A DNA stretch of 28,360 nt from Acidobacteriota bacterium (GCA_021789565.1 JAJYJL010000005.1:1-28360), one strand, 5' to 3'. Counted from the first letter of the stretch, positions 7,786-16,275 are shown. Notes: generated by a model not told the origin, from the letters alone. A program made the numbers and translations.

Positions 7786-7950
7786 TTGCTGCGCGCCGCG
7801 TATTACCGCTAAGCAATGCCAAATGATCCGGGAAAAAAGATGCCCTGACCCAAAGAATTCCGGGCCGATCCAGGGTTGGCCAATTGAGATTATCGGATGG
7901 CTTTCGATTCTGAGCGAAGAAACTTGAGGGTAATCCGGTCTTGCCGCGAC

Positions 7951-8250
7951 CTACCAGGTTCGCTTTCTGACCGGGCGGCGGTTCACCATGTACTCGTCGA
8001 GTTCCTGATCGGATAAAGCGGCGCGGTGAGGGATAGGATTCTCAGGGCTTTCCGAGTGCAGCGCCCTTTGCAATTTCCGATAGCAGATTGCGGCAGCGTC
8101 CTGATAGGGAAAGTGGTGCTCTGAAAAGGCCCGGTTGGAAATACTCAGAACGAACTCGCGGTCCCCTTCTTTGGGGTTGACGACGCGGTAGGAGTAATCT
8201 CTGCCACTCGCCCTGAGCTCGAACCCAAGATATTGAATTTGCATGGACAT
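7951..8250 (-). CDS. hypothetical protein, 99 aa
   Basis: Not recognised. The peptide (MSMQIQYLGFELRASGRDYSYRV..., ending NRRPVRKRTW) is soluble, mixed alpha/beta in appearance, with a very basic C-terminus. AAGGA lies 7 nt before the ATG, supporting real translation. It follows cspA on the same strand, separated by a long GC hairpin, and lies upstream of hsp20 with a 340-bp gap. The setting among cspA and hsp20 suggests a stress or housekeeping role, but nothing in the sequence shows a function. Confidence 0.7.
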   Translation of the reverse strand: MSMQIQYLGFELRASGRDYSYRVVNPKEGDREFVLSISNRAFSEHHFPYQDAAAICYRKLQRALHSESPENPIPHRAALSDQELDEYMVNRRPVRKRTW

Positions 8251-8276
8251 TGGGATGTCCTTGGTGGAGGGTTTCA

Positions 8277-8309
8277 GCCCGCGTCCGGCAGGCCCTGCCG
8301 GACGCGGGC
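8277..8309. repeat. 15-bp perfect stem-loop between cspA and the 99-aa gene
   Basis: GCCCGCGTCCGGCAG and CTGCCGGACGCGGGC pair perfectly around a 3-nt loop. It begins about 20 bp past the cspA stop codon, so it could end or protect the short cspA mRNA. Neither side has a T-run, so it is not a standard intrinsic terminator. Confidence 0.6.
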
Positions 8310-8327
8310 CTAAAACGAAGGTTCCTT

Positions 8328-8534
8328 TTAGAGTTTTGTTACGTTCGCTGCCTGCAGCCCCTTGGGGCCCTTGGTGACCTCAAATTCCACGGCCTCACCT
8401 TCGGCTAGCGACTTAAACCCTTCCGCCAGGATGGCGGAGTGGTGCACAAAAACATCATCACCCGATGCGCGCTGGATAAATCCATAGCCCTTCGAGTCAT
8501 TGAACCATTTTACTGTTCCTTGTTCTTTGTCCAT
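8328..8534 (-). CDS. cold-shock domain protein (CspA family)
   Basis: Single-stranded nucleic acid binding protein that melts RNA structure. The 68-aa product is one complete cold-shock domain: [16 protein letters not shown] holds RNP1 (KGYGFI) and [10 protein letters not shown] holds RNP2 (VFVHH), ending with [10 protein letters not shown]. The leading MDKEQ is short, as usual. The gene is monocistronic by layout, with a roughly 145-nt leader upstream and a strong hairpin downstream. Whether it is cold-induced or constitutive cannot be told. Confidence 0.95.
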   Translation of the reverse strand: MDKEQGTVKWFNDSKGYGFIQRASGDDVFVHHSAILAEGFKSLAEGEAVEFEVTKGPKGLQAANVTKL

Positions 8535-8693
8535 AAGTGTTCTACTGTTTCCTTTGTTGCATTGAAATTAACTTGTTCCGCTCTCGCAACCACTCTCCAA
8601 AAACAAGAAACGCCACAAAATCGGAGATCCTGTGGCCTCTAGGGTTCAATGGTATTCGGTCACAAAAACTGATCAAGCTTTTTTAGTATAACA
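8535..8693 (-). promoter_or_regulatory. cspA promoter and long 5' leader
   Basis: On the minus strand TGTTATACT (8685-8693) is an extended -10. Transcription from about 8678 gives a leader near 144 nt, like the long leaders of cold-shock mRNAs. It contains a 6-bp stem GCCACA/TGTGGC (8612-8617 with 8631-8636) and a weak GGAAACAG ribosome site. The promoter lies directly beside the end of the decayed transporter gene. Confidence 0.5.
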
Positions 8694-8701
8694 CTTCGGC
8701 A

Positions 8702-9320
8702 TCAAAAATGCTGAAAAGAATATCTCGCGTCATCCCTGGGGCCATCGCCAAGGTTGCGCATCAGGGCGATGATGCTGGTGGCGTATCCCATCTGCTCGGC
8801 GGGAATGGGATCGACCGTAATGGTGGCCAGAGGAACAAAAATAAATGAAAAGCTAAGTCCCATGACGGCCCCAGGCAGAACAAAGTTCCACGGCCCGGCG
8901 CTGAGATTCAGCAGGGAGAACCCGAACAGTCCGGCGGCTGCGGTGAGGGCCTTAAAGAAGAGCATCCTGCGCATATCCCAGCGGCATGAAAGCCCTGGTC
9001 GCCAGGTCGCATAGGACGCTCGAAATCGTGAAGAGGGTCACCGCAAGCATCAGCAGGCGCGTCCGGCCCATGTAATTTGCCAGCCAGCCGGTGATAGGCA
9101 GGACGGCAGCATTCGCCACCAGGTAGGAGGTGAGCACCCAGGTGGCCTCGCTCACGGAGGCGGATAGGTTCCCTGCGATGTACGGGAGACTGACGTTCAC
9201 CGCAGACGTATCGACCAGTTCCATCACGGCGCTTGCCATGACGGCGATGGCGATGAGCCAGCGGCCTGCTGCGTCTGAACGGGTGCGAAGCGTGCCCTGA
9301 GGAGGCATGAAGGAATTCAT
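8702..9320 (-). pseudogene. decayed DHA2-type (EmrB-like) MFS drug transporter
   Basis: Two overlapping frames carry the two ends of a 14-helix DHA2 exporter. The first (9320 to about 8952) encodes the start: MELVDTSAVNVSLPYIAG (the LDxTIVNVALP region), the TWVLTSYLVANAAVLPITGWLANYMGRTRLL helix and motif A, up to TISSVLCDLA. The second (from about 8974) resumes far downstream in the family with GFSLLNLSAGPWNFVLPGAVMGLSFSFIFVPLATITV...GYATSIIALMRNLG and then loses homology. About half of a roughly 500-aa protein is missing between them and the last helices are gone. The deletion junction is near 8960-8990. It is unlikely to make a working transporter. Confidence 0.8.
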
Positions 9321-9445
9321 CTTATCACAGGGAAGTTAGCGTCAACTTTCGCAGGCGTGAGGCACGGCGGCGGCGCCGTTGCAGGCTGGAAAACGGCGGA
9401 GTTGCCGGGCGCCGGAGAGGTCCGAAGGTTTGGAAATGCCCGCGG

Positions 9446-10108
9446 CTATTTGAAGGCTTCGGCGTGGTGGCGCACGTCAGCGCCCTCCACCAGGAACACG
9501 ACGTCTTCAGCAATATTGGTGGCGTGGTCCGCAATGCGCTCCAGGTTGCGGGCCACAAACATCAGGTGGATGCATCCGCGAATCTCCGAGGGCTCCGCCT
9601 CCATATACTGCACCAGTTCGTCGTAGACCGTGTCGCGCATCTGGTCCACTGCGTCGTCGGACTTGAGCACGCAGCGCGCCAGATTGGCGTCCTTTTTGAT
9701 GAAAGCGTCCAGGCTCTCGCGCAGCATGGATTGAACCAGATTGGCCATCTGCGGAAGGTCGATCAAGGGCTTGATGGTGGGCTCGTGCATCAGCGAGCGG
9801 GCCCGCTCCGCAATGTTCACGGCGTGATCGCCCATGCGCTCCAGGTCGCTGTTGATCTTGATGGAAGAGGTGATAAAGCGCAGATCGGTGGCCATGGGCT
9901 GCTGCAGGGCCAGCAGACCGGTCGCCAAATCATCAATCTCGATCTGCATTCGATTGACGCGAACCTCATTTTCCATCACCTGGCGGACCTGGTCCTCATC
10001 CTTTTCCACCAGGGCCAGGACGCTGCGGTAGATGGACGACTCAACCAAGCCGCTCATCTCCAGCAGCTTCTTCCGCAACTCGTCAAGTTGGATTTCAAAA
10101 TGGCGCAA
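9446..10108 (-). CDS. phoU: phosphate signalling protein PhoU
   Basis: Links the Pst transporter to the PhoR kinase, keeping the Pho regulon off when phosphate is ample. The 220-aa product contains the two repeated three-helix PhoU units, each with the metal-binding E-x3-D motif: SDLERMGDHAVNIAE (Glu90, Asp94) and NLERIADHATNIAE (Glu190, Asp194). The start is taken as TTG at 10108, with GGGGGAG 7 nt upstream and 17 bp after pstB; the first residues (RHFEIQLDELRKKL) match the usual PhoU N-terminus. Longer frames run into pstB and are not real. It is the last gene of the pst operon. Confidence 0.95.
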   Translation of the reverse strand: MRHFEIQLDELRKKLLEMSGLVESSIYRSVLALVEKDEDQVRQVMENEVRVNRMQIEIDDLATGLLALQQPMATDLRFITSSIKINSDLERMGDHAVNIAERARSLMHEPTIKPLIDLPQMANLVQSMLRESLDAFIKKDANLARCVLKSDDAVDQMRDTVYDELVQYMEAEPSEIRGCIHLMFVARNLERIADHATNIAEDVVFLVEGADVRHHAEAFK

Positions 10109-10125
10109 TAGCCGCTCCCCCGCCG

Positions 10126-10962
10126 TTAACCAAACCGGCCGGTAATATAGTCTTCCGTCTCTTTCCGCGCGGGATTCTTGAAAATGATCTCCGTCTTGTT
10201 GAACTCGATGAGCTTTCCAAGCAGGAAAAATCCCGTCTGGTCCGCCACCCGTGCCGCCTGTTGCATATTGTGCGTAACGATCACAATGGTGCAACTGGAA
10301 GCAAGGTTCAGGAGAAGTTCTTCAATCTTTGAGGTCGCAATGGGATCGAGCGCCGAACAAGGTTCATCCAGCAGAAGAACTTCCGGATCAACGGCAAGGG
10401 CGCGGGCAATACACAGCCGTTGCTGCTGTCCACCGGAGAGTGAATAGGCCGATTTGTGGAGATGGTCTTTGACTTCGTCCCACAGAGCGGCGCGGCGAAG
10501 GCTTTTTTGCACTACTTCCTCAATCAGCCCACGTCCGCCCATCTTGTTAATCTTCAGACCATAGGCCACATTCTCGAAAATGGACTTGGGAAAAGGATTG
10601 GATTTCTTTAATACCATCCCCACGCGCCGCCGTAACCTGACGACGTCCAATTCAAAAATGTCCTGGCCGTCCAAAAGGACTTTTCCCTCCGAGCGTGTAC
10701 CGTGAATGATCTCATGCATGCGGTTCAGGGTGCGCAGAAAGGTTGACTTCCCGCAGCCCGACGGCCCGATCAGCGCCGTAATTTGCCGGTCGGCAATGTT
10801 CAATGAGACGTCAAAAAGGACCTGGCGCGGGCCGTAGTAAAAGTCTAGATGGCTGACAGAAAGTTTCAGCGTAGACTCACTGACTTCCCTTTCAGAGTCC
10901 TGAATAATTCTCTCGGATCCCGGCACTCCGGTAATCACCTCAGATTCGGTTAAATTACTCAT
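10126..10962 (-). CDS. pstB: phosphate ABC transporter ATPase PstB
   Basis: Drives high-affinity phosphate uptake by ATP hydrolysis at the inner membrane. Walker [10 protein letters not shown] (66-74), signature LSGGQQQR (175-182), Walker B VLLLDEP (195-201), D-loop SALDP and His-switch VTHNM are intact, and [14 protein letters not shown] is diagnostic for PstB. The odd point is the Q-loop: the family normally reads VGMVFQKPNPFP, here [12 protein letters not shown], so the Gln that contacts Mg-ATP and the permease is Lys119 (codon AAG). About 30 extra residues precede the domain. GAGG lies 8 nt before the ATG; an AAGGAG followed by an 8-codon frame (MLRGQSDE) that ends across the pstB start may also aid coupling. 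Confidence 0.96.
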   Translation of the reverse strand: MSNLTESEVITGVPGSERIIQDSEREVSESTLKLSVSHLDFYYGPRQVLFDVSLNIADRQITALIGPSGCGKSTFLRTLNRMHEIIHGTRSEGKVLLDGQDIFELDVVRLRRRVGMVLKKSNPFPKSIFENVAYGLKINKMGGRGLIEEVVQKSLRRAALWDEVKDHLHKSAYSLSGGQQQRLCIARALAVDPEVLLLDEPCSALDPIATSKIEELLLNLASSCTIVIVTHNMQQAARVADQTGFFLLGKLIEFNKTEIIFKNPARKETEDYITGRFG

Positions 10963-10989
10963 CGGATTGCCCTCGCAGCATCGGACTCC

Positions 10990-11106
10990 TTAGTGAGGAA
11001 GCAGCCGTGCCACCATGTTAGCAACAAGTGCCAACATCAGCAAGAACAACCCGGATGCCATCGGCAAAGCACTCGGTTTTGTACAGCCGCAGGTGAACAG
11101 GGTCAC
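10990..11106 (-). CDS. candidate 38-aa single-helix protein inside the pst operon
   Basis: A GTG-started frame overlaps the pstA stop as GTGA and ends 27 nt before pstB, filling the gap in the operon exactly. The peptide begins MTLFTCGCTKPS and continues LPMASGLFLLMLALVANMV and ARLLPH, one hydrophobic helix with a basic end. The helix with its N-x3-A-R-L-L ending resembles the last membrane helix of PstA/PstC permeases. PstA here already has its own last helix, so this is either a small extra subunit or regulator, or the tail left from a duplicated permease gene. GAAGG lies just before the GTG. Coding status is inferred from layout only. Confidence 0.45.
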   Translation of the reverse strand: MTLFTCGCTKPSALPMASGLFLLMLALVANMVARLLPH

Positions 11107-12023
11107 GCCTTCCGTCTCTCCCAGGGTCTCAGACGACGCCATCCTGCATTTTCGTCCAGCACCATGCGCGTCAGGATGCTGATTACCAACACGAAGAAAG
11201 TCACAAAGAAGGCCGCCGCATAGGCAAGCGCATGGGCGGTTTCGAAGGGCTCAGTGATGAAAGCCCAGATAGCATAGGTTAGATAGCCAATCGGTTCATT
11301 GGTGAAATGACCCGTCCAGAGATAGTTGGACCATCCGGCGGTATAGAGCAAGGGCGCAGTCTCGCCGACTGAAATGGCCAGCGCAAGAAGAATGCCGGTC
11401 AGAATGCCGGGGAGCGCCGCCGGGACGCAGATGCCCATGGTCACCCTGCCGTCGCCGGCCCCCAACGCATATGCGGCCTCGCGCAGCGCTCTCGGTACCT
11501 GGCGAAGCGCCATTTCCGTAGTACGACAGATGTAGGGGAGCGAAATAATGGCAAGAGCAACACTGCCGGCCGCAACCGAAAACTTCCAGCCGAGGGCAAC
11601 CACCATGGTGACATAGCCGAAATAGCCAATCACAATTGAAGGAACGCCGACCAGGACATCCGCCAGGAAACGGATGATCGGCGCCAGACGCCCGCGATCG
11701 AATTCCGCCAGATAAATGCCAGCCGCAAGACCTGGCGGCGCAGCCAGAGCGATGCCGCCAAGAGCCAGGACCAGGGTACCTTCGATAGCGTTGAGAAGCC
11801 CGCCGCCGTAACCCTCCGTGATGTGGGTGACGACGCTGAGGTTGATTGCACTCGAGCCACGCAGGAATACTACTGCCAGGATCCACATCATGGCGCTCCC
11901 CAGGAGAAGAAAGGCGAGCGCGCACAACCCCCATCCAAGGTAATCGAAGAGGCGGCGCCTGAGGACACGGCCGCTTCCCGTGCGTAAGACTGCGTCGCGG
12001 ACTTCAATTGCAGACAGTCCCAT
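11103..12023 (-). CDS. pstA: phosphate ABC transporter permease PstA
   Basis: One of two inner-membrane permease subunits of the phosphate importer. The 306-aa protein has six hydrophobic segments; the first is near residues 30-55. The EAA-type cytoplasmic loop is clear in LRQVPRALREAAYALGAGDGRVT. GIYLAEFDRGRLAPIIRFLADVLVGVPSIVIGYFGY and ISVGETAPLLYTAG are characteristic of PstA. The ATG overlaps the pstC stop by one base (TGATG), so the two are coupled. The 3' end overlaps the small helix ORF by GTGA. Confidence 0.96.
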   Translation of the reverse strand: MGLSAIEVRDAVLRTGSGRVLRRRLFDYLGWGLCALAFLLLGSAMMWILAVVFLRGSSAINLSVVTHITEGYGGGLLNAIEGTLVLALGGIALAAPPGLAAGIYLAEFDRGRLAPIIRFLADVLVGVPSIVIGYFGYVTMVVALGWKFSVAAGSVALAIISLPYICRTTEMALRQVPRALREAAYALGAGDGRVTMGICVPAALPGILTGILLALAISVGETAPLLYTAGWSNYLWTGHFTNEPIGYLTYAIWAFITEPFETAHALAYAAAFFVTFFVLVISILTRMVLDENAGWRRLRPWERRKA

Positions 12024-12985
12024 CAGACCACCCTCGCTCTCTGGCGCCCTTCGTAATAGAGCAGAATGCGGGCAAAACCGTTTACAACGATGGAAATCAC
12101 GCAGAGGACCAGAGCCACCTCTGCAAGCGAACTCACTGCCATACCGGTCGGGTCCTGTAGCGCGCTGTCAAGTTGCGAGACGATGAACGAGGCCATGGTG
12201 GAGATCGGCGTATAAATGTTGCTAGGCAGATAGTTCAGGGCGTTGCCGCTGACCATCAGGACCGCCATGGTCTCACCAAGCGCACGGCCGGTGGCAAGAA
12301 TACTGGATCCGATAAGCACGCGTCGCGTCGCCGGCAGGAGCACGGTCCGCATGGTCTCAAAACGGCTTGCTCCCAGCGCAACCGCAGCCTCGCGCAGGGC
12401 GGCCGGCTGACTGACCAGCGCATCGCGCAAAGTCGCTGCAATCAAAGGCACAATCATCAGGGCAAGCACAAAGCCGGCGGTGAGTAGCCCATAGCCGCTG
12501 CCGGCCGGGCCGCCAAAGAACGGAATGAACCCGAGCCATTTGGCCATGAAGGGAAAGAGACGCCGGCCAAAAAACGGGATCACCACCACATAACCCCAGA
12601 GACCGAAAACAACACTTGGGATCGCGGCCAGAAGCTCGACGAAGAAGGATAGCCAGGACCGCATTATTGGTGGCATGCCTTCAGCAAGGAACAACGCGGC
12701 GCCGACTCCGACGGGCACGGCAATCGCCAGTGCAATCGCCGTGCTGAGCAGCGTACCGACAATCAGGAAAAGGATGCCGAAATGAGCGCCTGGTAGTATC
12801 TGCTGGCCATGAACAATGATCGGAGTGCCATATTGCGAGCCGATATTCCAACTGTTATCAAATAGAAAACCAAAACCGTTGAGGCGGACGGCTGGCCATG
12901 CGTAAATGGAGAGAAAAGTGACAATAACAATGATGATTCCCACTCCAAGACATGCGAGGAGGGCGGTGAACCTGCGGAAATTCAT
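12023..12985 (-). CDS. pstC: phosphate ABC transporter permease PstC
   Basis: Partner permease of PstA. The ATG at 12985 (320 aa, MNFRRFTALLACLG...) is chosen because GGAG lies 7 nt upstream; the longer TTG start at 13018 has no ribosome site. Six membrane segments are seen, the first at about 8-30. The EAA loop reads LVSQPAALREAAVALGASRFETM, followed by GRALGETMAVLMVSGN, as in the family. FGILFLIVGTLLSTAIALAIAVPVGVGAALFLAE is the typical second-helix region. It follows pstS with a 150-bp gap containing a stem-loop, and runs into pstA with a one-base overlap. Confidence 0.96.
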   Translation of the reverse strand: MNFRRFTALLACLGVGIIIVIVTFLSIYAWPAVRLNGFGFLFDNSWNIGSQYGTPIIVHGQQILPGAHFGILFLIVGTLLSTAIALAIAVPVGVGAALFLAEGMPPIMRSWLSFFVELLAAIPSVVFGLWGYVVVIPFFGRRLFPFMAKWLGFIPFFGGPAGSGYGLLTAGFVLALMIVPLIAATLRDALVSQPAALREAAVALGASRFETMRTVLLPATRRVLIGSSILATGRALGETMAVLMVSGNALNYLPSNIYTPISTMASFIVSQLDSALQDPTGMAVSSLAEVALVLCVISIVVNGFARILLYYEGRQRARVV

Positions 12986-13073
12986 CAAGCCACTCCGAGG
13001 CCGGGTAAACCGGCGCAAGAAGAGCCGAAAAGGGCCGGGAGATCCTTCATGTCGGGCGGCGCTTGCACGTCAT

Positions 13074-13105
13074 CCGCCTCGCCAGCATTGCTGCCAGCGA
13101 GGCGG
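13074..13105. repeat. stem-loop between pstS and pstC
   Basis: CCGCCTCGC (13074-13082) pairs perfectly with GCGAGGCGG (13097-13105) around a 14-nt loop. It sits 30 bp past the pstS stop codon. A T-run is lacking on the minus strand, so partial termination or mRNA processing, raising binding-protein yield over permease, is the likely role by analogy with other binding-protein operons. Confidence 0.5.
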
Positions 13106-13136
13106 TAAAAAACGACAGAACCAAACCTGGTGAAGC

Positions 13137-14225
13137 TCACTGTATCTCCGCAATCTGGTCGGCGCTGAGCTTGGCCACTGCGTCCGGGAGCGGCACAAAA
13201 TGCACTTGTTCCATGAATTGAGGTGAATTGCCGCCGGCCGGGCTGATCGCCCAGGTGAAGAACTTGCGCAGCGCCGCCGCCATTTCAGCCGAGGGCTGCT
13301 TGCTCTTTACGAGGGCGTACTCGTAATTAATAATCGGATAAGAATCAGGGCCCGATGCAAAAATAAGGCTTATTCGCTCATCCTTTGGCGTCTTCGGTAC
13401 CACGACCGCCGCCGCTGCCTTTGCCGTATCCGCAGTGGGAAGAACAAATTTGCCATCGCGGTTTTCCAGCATGGCGATACCCAAACCAGCCTTTTCGATC
13501 GCGTCTTGGAAGCTCGTGCCGATATAGGCAACAGAATAAGGATTGTCCTGGATCGCAGTAACCATACCGGGATTCCCGACTGCGCCGAGACCGCCGGGAA
13601 CGGCAGGCCAACTTATCGTAGTACCGTAGTTCAGGCTTTTCGCCCAGTCCGGCGTACTGAACGAGAGATACTGCGAGAAAATGAAGGTGTCACCGCTGCC
13701 ATCGGTCCGGTGAACTGGAATGATCGTCTTATGGGGCAGATGTACACCAGGGTTGATCTTCCGTATCGCGGCGTCATCCCAGTAGCGGATATTGCCCTGG
13801 TAAATACCAGCCAGCGCGGGTCCGCTCAGCTTCAAATTCTTGCCGTTCAAGCCGGGCAAATTGTAGTTCACCATCTGCATGGAGATGGCGAGCGGAATGT
13901 TCAGCATTTCCGGGTGCTGCTTCATCTGAGTGTCACTAATGTAGGCGTCCGAGGCGCCGATCTGCACGATGCCCTCAACCGACTGCGCAATGCCAGTACC
14001 GCTGCCCGTGGACTGGGGCGTGATCTTTACGTTCGGATTCGCCTGTGTATATGCCGGAACCCAGATGTTGAAGAGCGGGTACAACAGGCTCGACCCTGTT
14101 TCGTTCAATGTAATTGTCTGGGACTCTGACGGGCCCGATCCCTGCTGTGAGCAGGCCGTGAGGAATCCCATCAGCCCAAGGAAGACCGCCAAAGCTGCGA
14201 TTGTACCTCTAAGTCTGATTTTCAT
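13137..14225 (-). CDS. pstS: periplasmic phosphate-binding lipoprotein PstS
   Basis: Captures phosphate in the periplasm and delivers it to PstC-PstA. The 362-aa precursor has a signal peptide with lipobox LTAC (Cys25), so it is probably membrane-anchored. Phosphate-contact motifs are present: TGSSLLYPLF (43-52), TGSGTGIA (73-80) and HRTDGSGDTFIFSQYL (172-187). AGAGGA lies about 8 nt before the ATG. A four-repeat Pho-box array ends 33 bp upstream, so strong induction in phosphate starvation is expected. First gene of pstS-pstC-pstA-orf-pstB-phoU. Confidence 0.97.
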   Translation of the reverse strand: MKIRLRGTIAALAVFLGLMGFLTACSQQGSGPSESQTITLNETGSSLLYPLFNIWVPAYTQANPNVKITPQSTGSGTGIAQSVEGIVQIGASDAYISDTQMKQHPEMLNIPLAISMQMVNYNLPGLNGKNLKLSGPALAGIYQGNIRYWDDAAIRKINPGVHLPHKTIIPVHRTDGSGDTFIFSQYLSFSTPDWAKSLNYGTTISWPAVPGGLGAVGNPGMVTAIQDNPYSVAYIGTSFQDAIEKAGLGIAMLENRDGKFVLPTADTAKAAAAVVVPKTPKDERISLIFASGPDSYPIINYEYALVKSKQPSAEMAAALRKFFTWAISPAGGNSPQFMEQVHFVPLPDAVAKLSADQIAEIQ

Positions 14226-14258
14226 TAGCTGTTCCTCTCATTGAGATTGATTCTGAAT

Positions 14259-14297
14259 TGTTACAGGAATGTTAAGTTCTTGTTACAGGATTGTTAA
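14259..14297 (-). promoter_or_regulatory. Pho-box array of pstS
   Basis: Four hexamers at an exact 11-bp period (plus-strand view): TGTTAC at 14259, TGTTAA at 14270, TGTTAC at 14281, TGTTAA at 14292. On the transcribed strand they read TTAACA and GTAACA with 5-bp spacers, closely like the TT(A/C/T)ACA direct repeats bound by PhoP/PhoB-type regulators. Placement 34-72 bp before pstS fits activator binding. Confidence 0.85.
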
Positions 14298-14382
14298 GAT
14301 GCATCTATTTACTGGCTTACCTCCGGCTCTTTCAGCAGTATTCTTGTGGCAAAACCAAGGTTCTCACCGCACAAGCTCTGCT

Positions 14383-16275
14383 TTACTTTATAGCTGGGGC
14401 CGATCCTGGCAACGTATAGCGCAAATCAAAGAACACCATATGAATATGGGCGTTATTGGGTTGTCCAGTGGCAACATACCAGGGATTGCGCGTGAGATAC
14501 GAATACTGGCCGATGAAGTTCAGAGCACCGTATTTCGCATCCTTCCAGAGGGTCTGGTTAAAGCCGAACGTGCCTTCCTGAACGGCGCGATTCTGACCAG
14601 CCGGGGCACCGGTGTACCCGTAGCCGACCGGGTTGCCGTTCGCATCGATGGCGACGTTCCTGCCGACGTAAAGGCCGCCGTAATAACCAAAGAGCAGGGT
14701 GTCCTGGTGTGTGTATTCGAACCCGGAGACTGTCGAGCTTGCATGGATAAGAGAAGGGCTGCCATCCGCCTTTGCAATCAGGTCGGGAGCCTGGCCAAAA
14801 ATATACCGGCCGCCGCCATCGCTCCAAAAGTTGTTCGTAAGTAATCGGAAACCTTTAAAAAGCTCAAAATTCGCGTTGGCAAAAGCCCCGCCCCCGGCCG
14901 CTGAAAACGTGTTCTTGCTGACCGGGTTCCAAAGCTTAAAATTGCGCTCGATTCCGCCAATTTCGAAGTGGAACTTGCTTGAAGGGTCCAGCGCGAGCTT
15001 GGCAATCACGTCGGGAGATACGTTAGGCACACCGAAGGTATTGCCGCCGTTGTTCAGTTCGTTTGCGTAAGTGGAGGCCAGGGCCGACGGGAAGGTAATC
15101 AGGCCGCCTCCTGCCGAGCCTCCGACATATTGTTCCGGACTGTCCAGAGCCACCGCGAAGGCTACTTTGCGGGAGGGATGGTAAACGAACCGAAGTTCAG
15201 GAATACGTCCCCAAAACAGGCCGAGCTGGTAGTTCACGTCCATGTTTTGCGTAAAGAAGATGTCGCCGGGTAAAGGCGAAATGCCGGTACGGCCAGGCGT
15301 CAGCAAGCTCCAGGTTTGGCCACCAAGAACTTCCCAGTCTCCCTTTCGGACATCGGCCCAGTACAGCCGCGATCGCAGGCTGTTGCTGTTGCTGGTCACG
15401 GCGGTGTTGCCCGGGGAAAACCCCAGGAAATCCGCTTCCATATAGCCAAGCACGTGGGCACCATGTACTTTCGCATCCACGCGGAAACCGACCCGGGAGT
15501 TCTGCATGCTGAAGCGGAACTCGCTCAAATTATTCTGATAGACATTGCCGTAGGGTATACTGGCGAAGTTTGTTCCGATACTGCTGCCGCCATCATGATT
15601 GCGCCATACGCTAGTGAAATCCATGAAACCGACAGGCGTAATGTATGCGGCTCCAAGATGAAACTGAAGAGGCGAGTTCGGAATATCCCCTTGGTTCTCG
15701 CCCTGGCCTAAGGCTGGAGCGGAGGGTGCAAGCACGTCATCGGCGTGAGAACTTCCCAACTTTTCTTTCGTGTCTGCTGTCGCCGGAAGAATCGGAGTCA
15801 GGCTGGCCACCTCTCCCGACGACGGGAACTGTGGAGTGGTTCGAGATTCCGACACTGATGCAACCCCCTCTTTGTTCACCGGCTGTGTGGTTGATGCTGC
15901 GTCTACAGAGCGGGGCGACTGCGTGACTGGAGCTGCCGCCGCTGGTTTTGAAACTGTTGCACCTTGCGCCTGCAACTGGTTGACTGCCTGCAGGAGCTGC
16001 GCAATCTGTTGTTGCTGAAGAGCAAGCTGCTTCTTCAATTGGGCGATCTCGCTCGCCGAGTCCGTCTGGTCCTTCTGCTTTGCCTTTGCAGACTTCTGAT
16101 CCTGCTTTTTCTTCTCTGCGCTTTTCCTGGCATTGAGGTGTTTCGCAGGAACTCCAGATATGTCTCCTGGCTGGCTTGGCATCTCCGCCGCTTGTGTGAA
16201 AACCACGCCTGACAGGCAGGCAGCGAGGATTGCGAGACTCGCCCGCAGCCATGACTTGGTCGTTTTTCGATGCAT
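14383..16275 (-). CDS. large outer-membrane porin, DcaP-like, probable phosphate-regulated
   Basis: Outer-membrane channel for small, probably anionic, solutes. The 630-aa precursor has a signal peptide (1-30, ending TQAA), a Lys/Gln-rich stretch (50-70), a coiled coil (about 74-104, IAQLKKQLALQQQQIAQLLQ), a Pro/Ser/Thr-rich linker (105-200) and a beta-barrel from about 205 with many alternating aromatic strands such as VGFMDFTSVWRNHD and SRVGFRVDAKVHGAHVLGYMEADFLG. The coiled coil plus barrel layout is that of DcaP-type porins. The last strand (MVFFDLRYTLP) is followed by a short GSAPAIK tail instead of the usual terminal aromatic. AAGGAG is 5 nt before the ATG. A Pho-box array about 110-145 bp upstream and the pst genes directly downstream suggest a job like PhoE/OprP. 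Substrate is inferred. Confidence 0.85.
   Translation of the reverse strand: MHRKTTKSWLRASLAILAACLSGVVFTQAAEMPSQPGDISGVPAKHLNARKSAEKKKQDQKSAKAKQKDQTDSASEIAQLKKQLALQQQQIAQLLQAVNQLQAQGATVSKPAAAAPVTQSPRSVDAASTTQPVNKEGVASVSESRTTPQFPSSGEVASLTPILPATADTKEKLGSSHADDVLAPSAPALGQGENQGDIPNSPLQFHLGAAYITPVGFMDFTSVWRNHDGGSSIGTNFASIPYGNVYQNNLSEFRFSMQNSRVGFRVDAKVHGAHVLGYMEADFLGFSPGNTAVTSNSNSLRSRLYWADVRKGDWEVLGGQTWSLLTPGRTGISPLPGDIFFTQNMDVNYQLGLFWGRIPELRFVYHPSRKVAFAVALDSPEQYVGGSAGGGLITFPSALASTYANELNNGGNTFGVPNVSPDVIAKLALDPSSKFHFEIGGIERNFKLWNPVSKNTFSAAGGGAFANANFELFKGFRLLTNNFWSDGGGRYIFGQAPDLIAKADGSPSLIHASSTVSGFEYTHQDTLLFGYYGGLYVGRNVAIDANGNPVGYGYTGAPAGQNRAVQEGTFGFNQTLWKDAKYGALNFIGQYSYLTRNPWYVATGQPNNAHIHMVFFDLRYTLPGSAPAIK

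Noticed and set aside
8702..9320. Two separate small membrane-protein genes
   Set aside because: They match the start and a late part of one DHA2 transporter, in overlapping frames with the middle missing, so a decayed gene explains them better.
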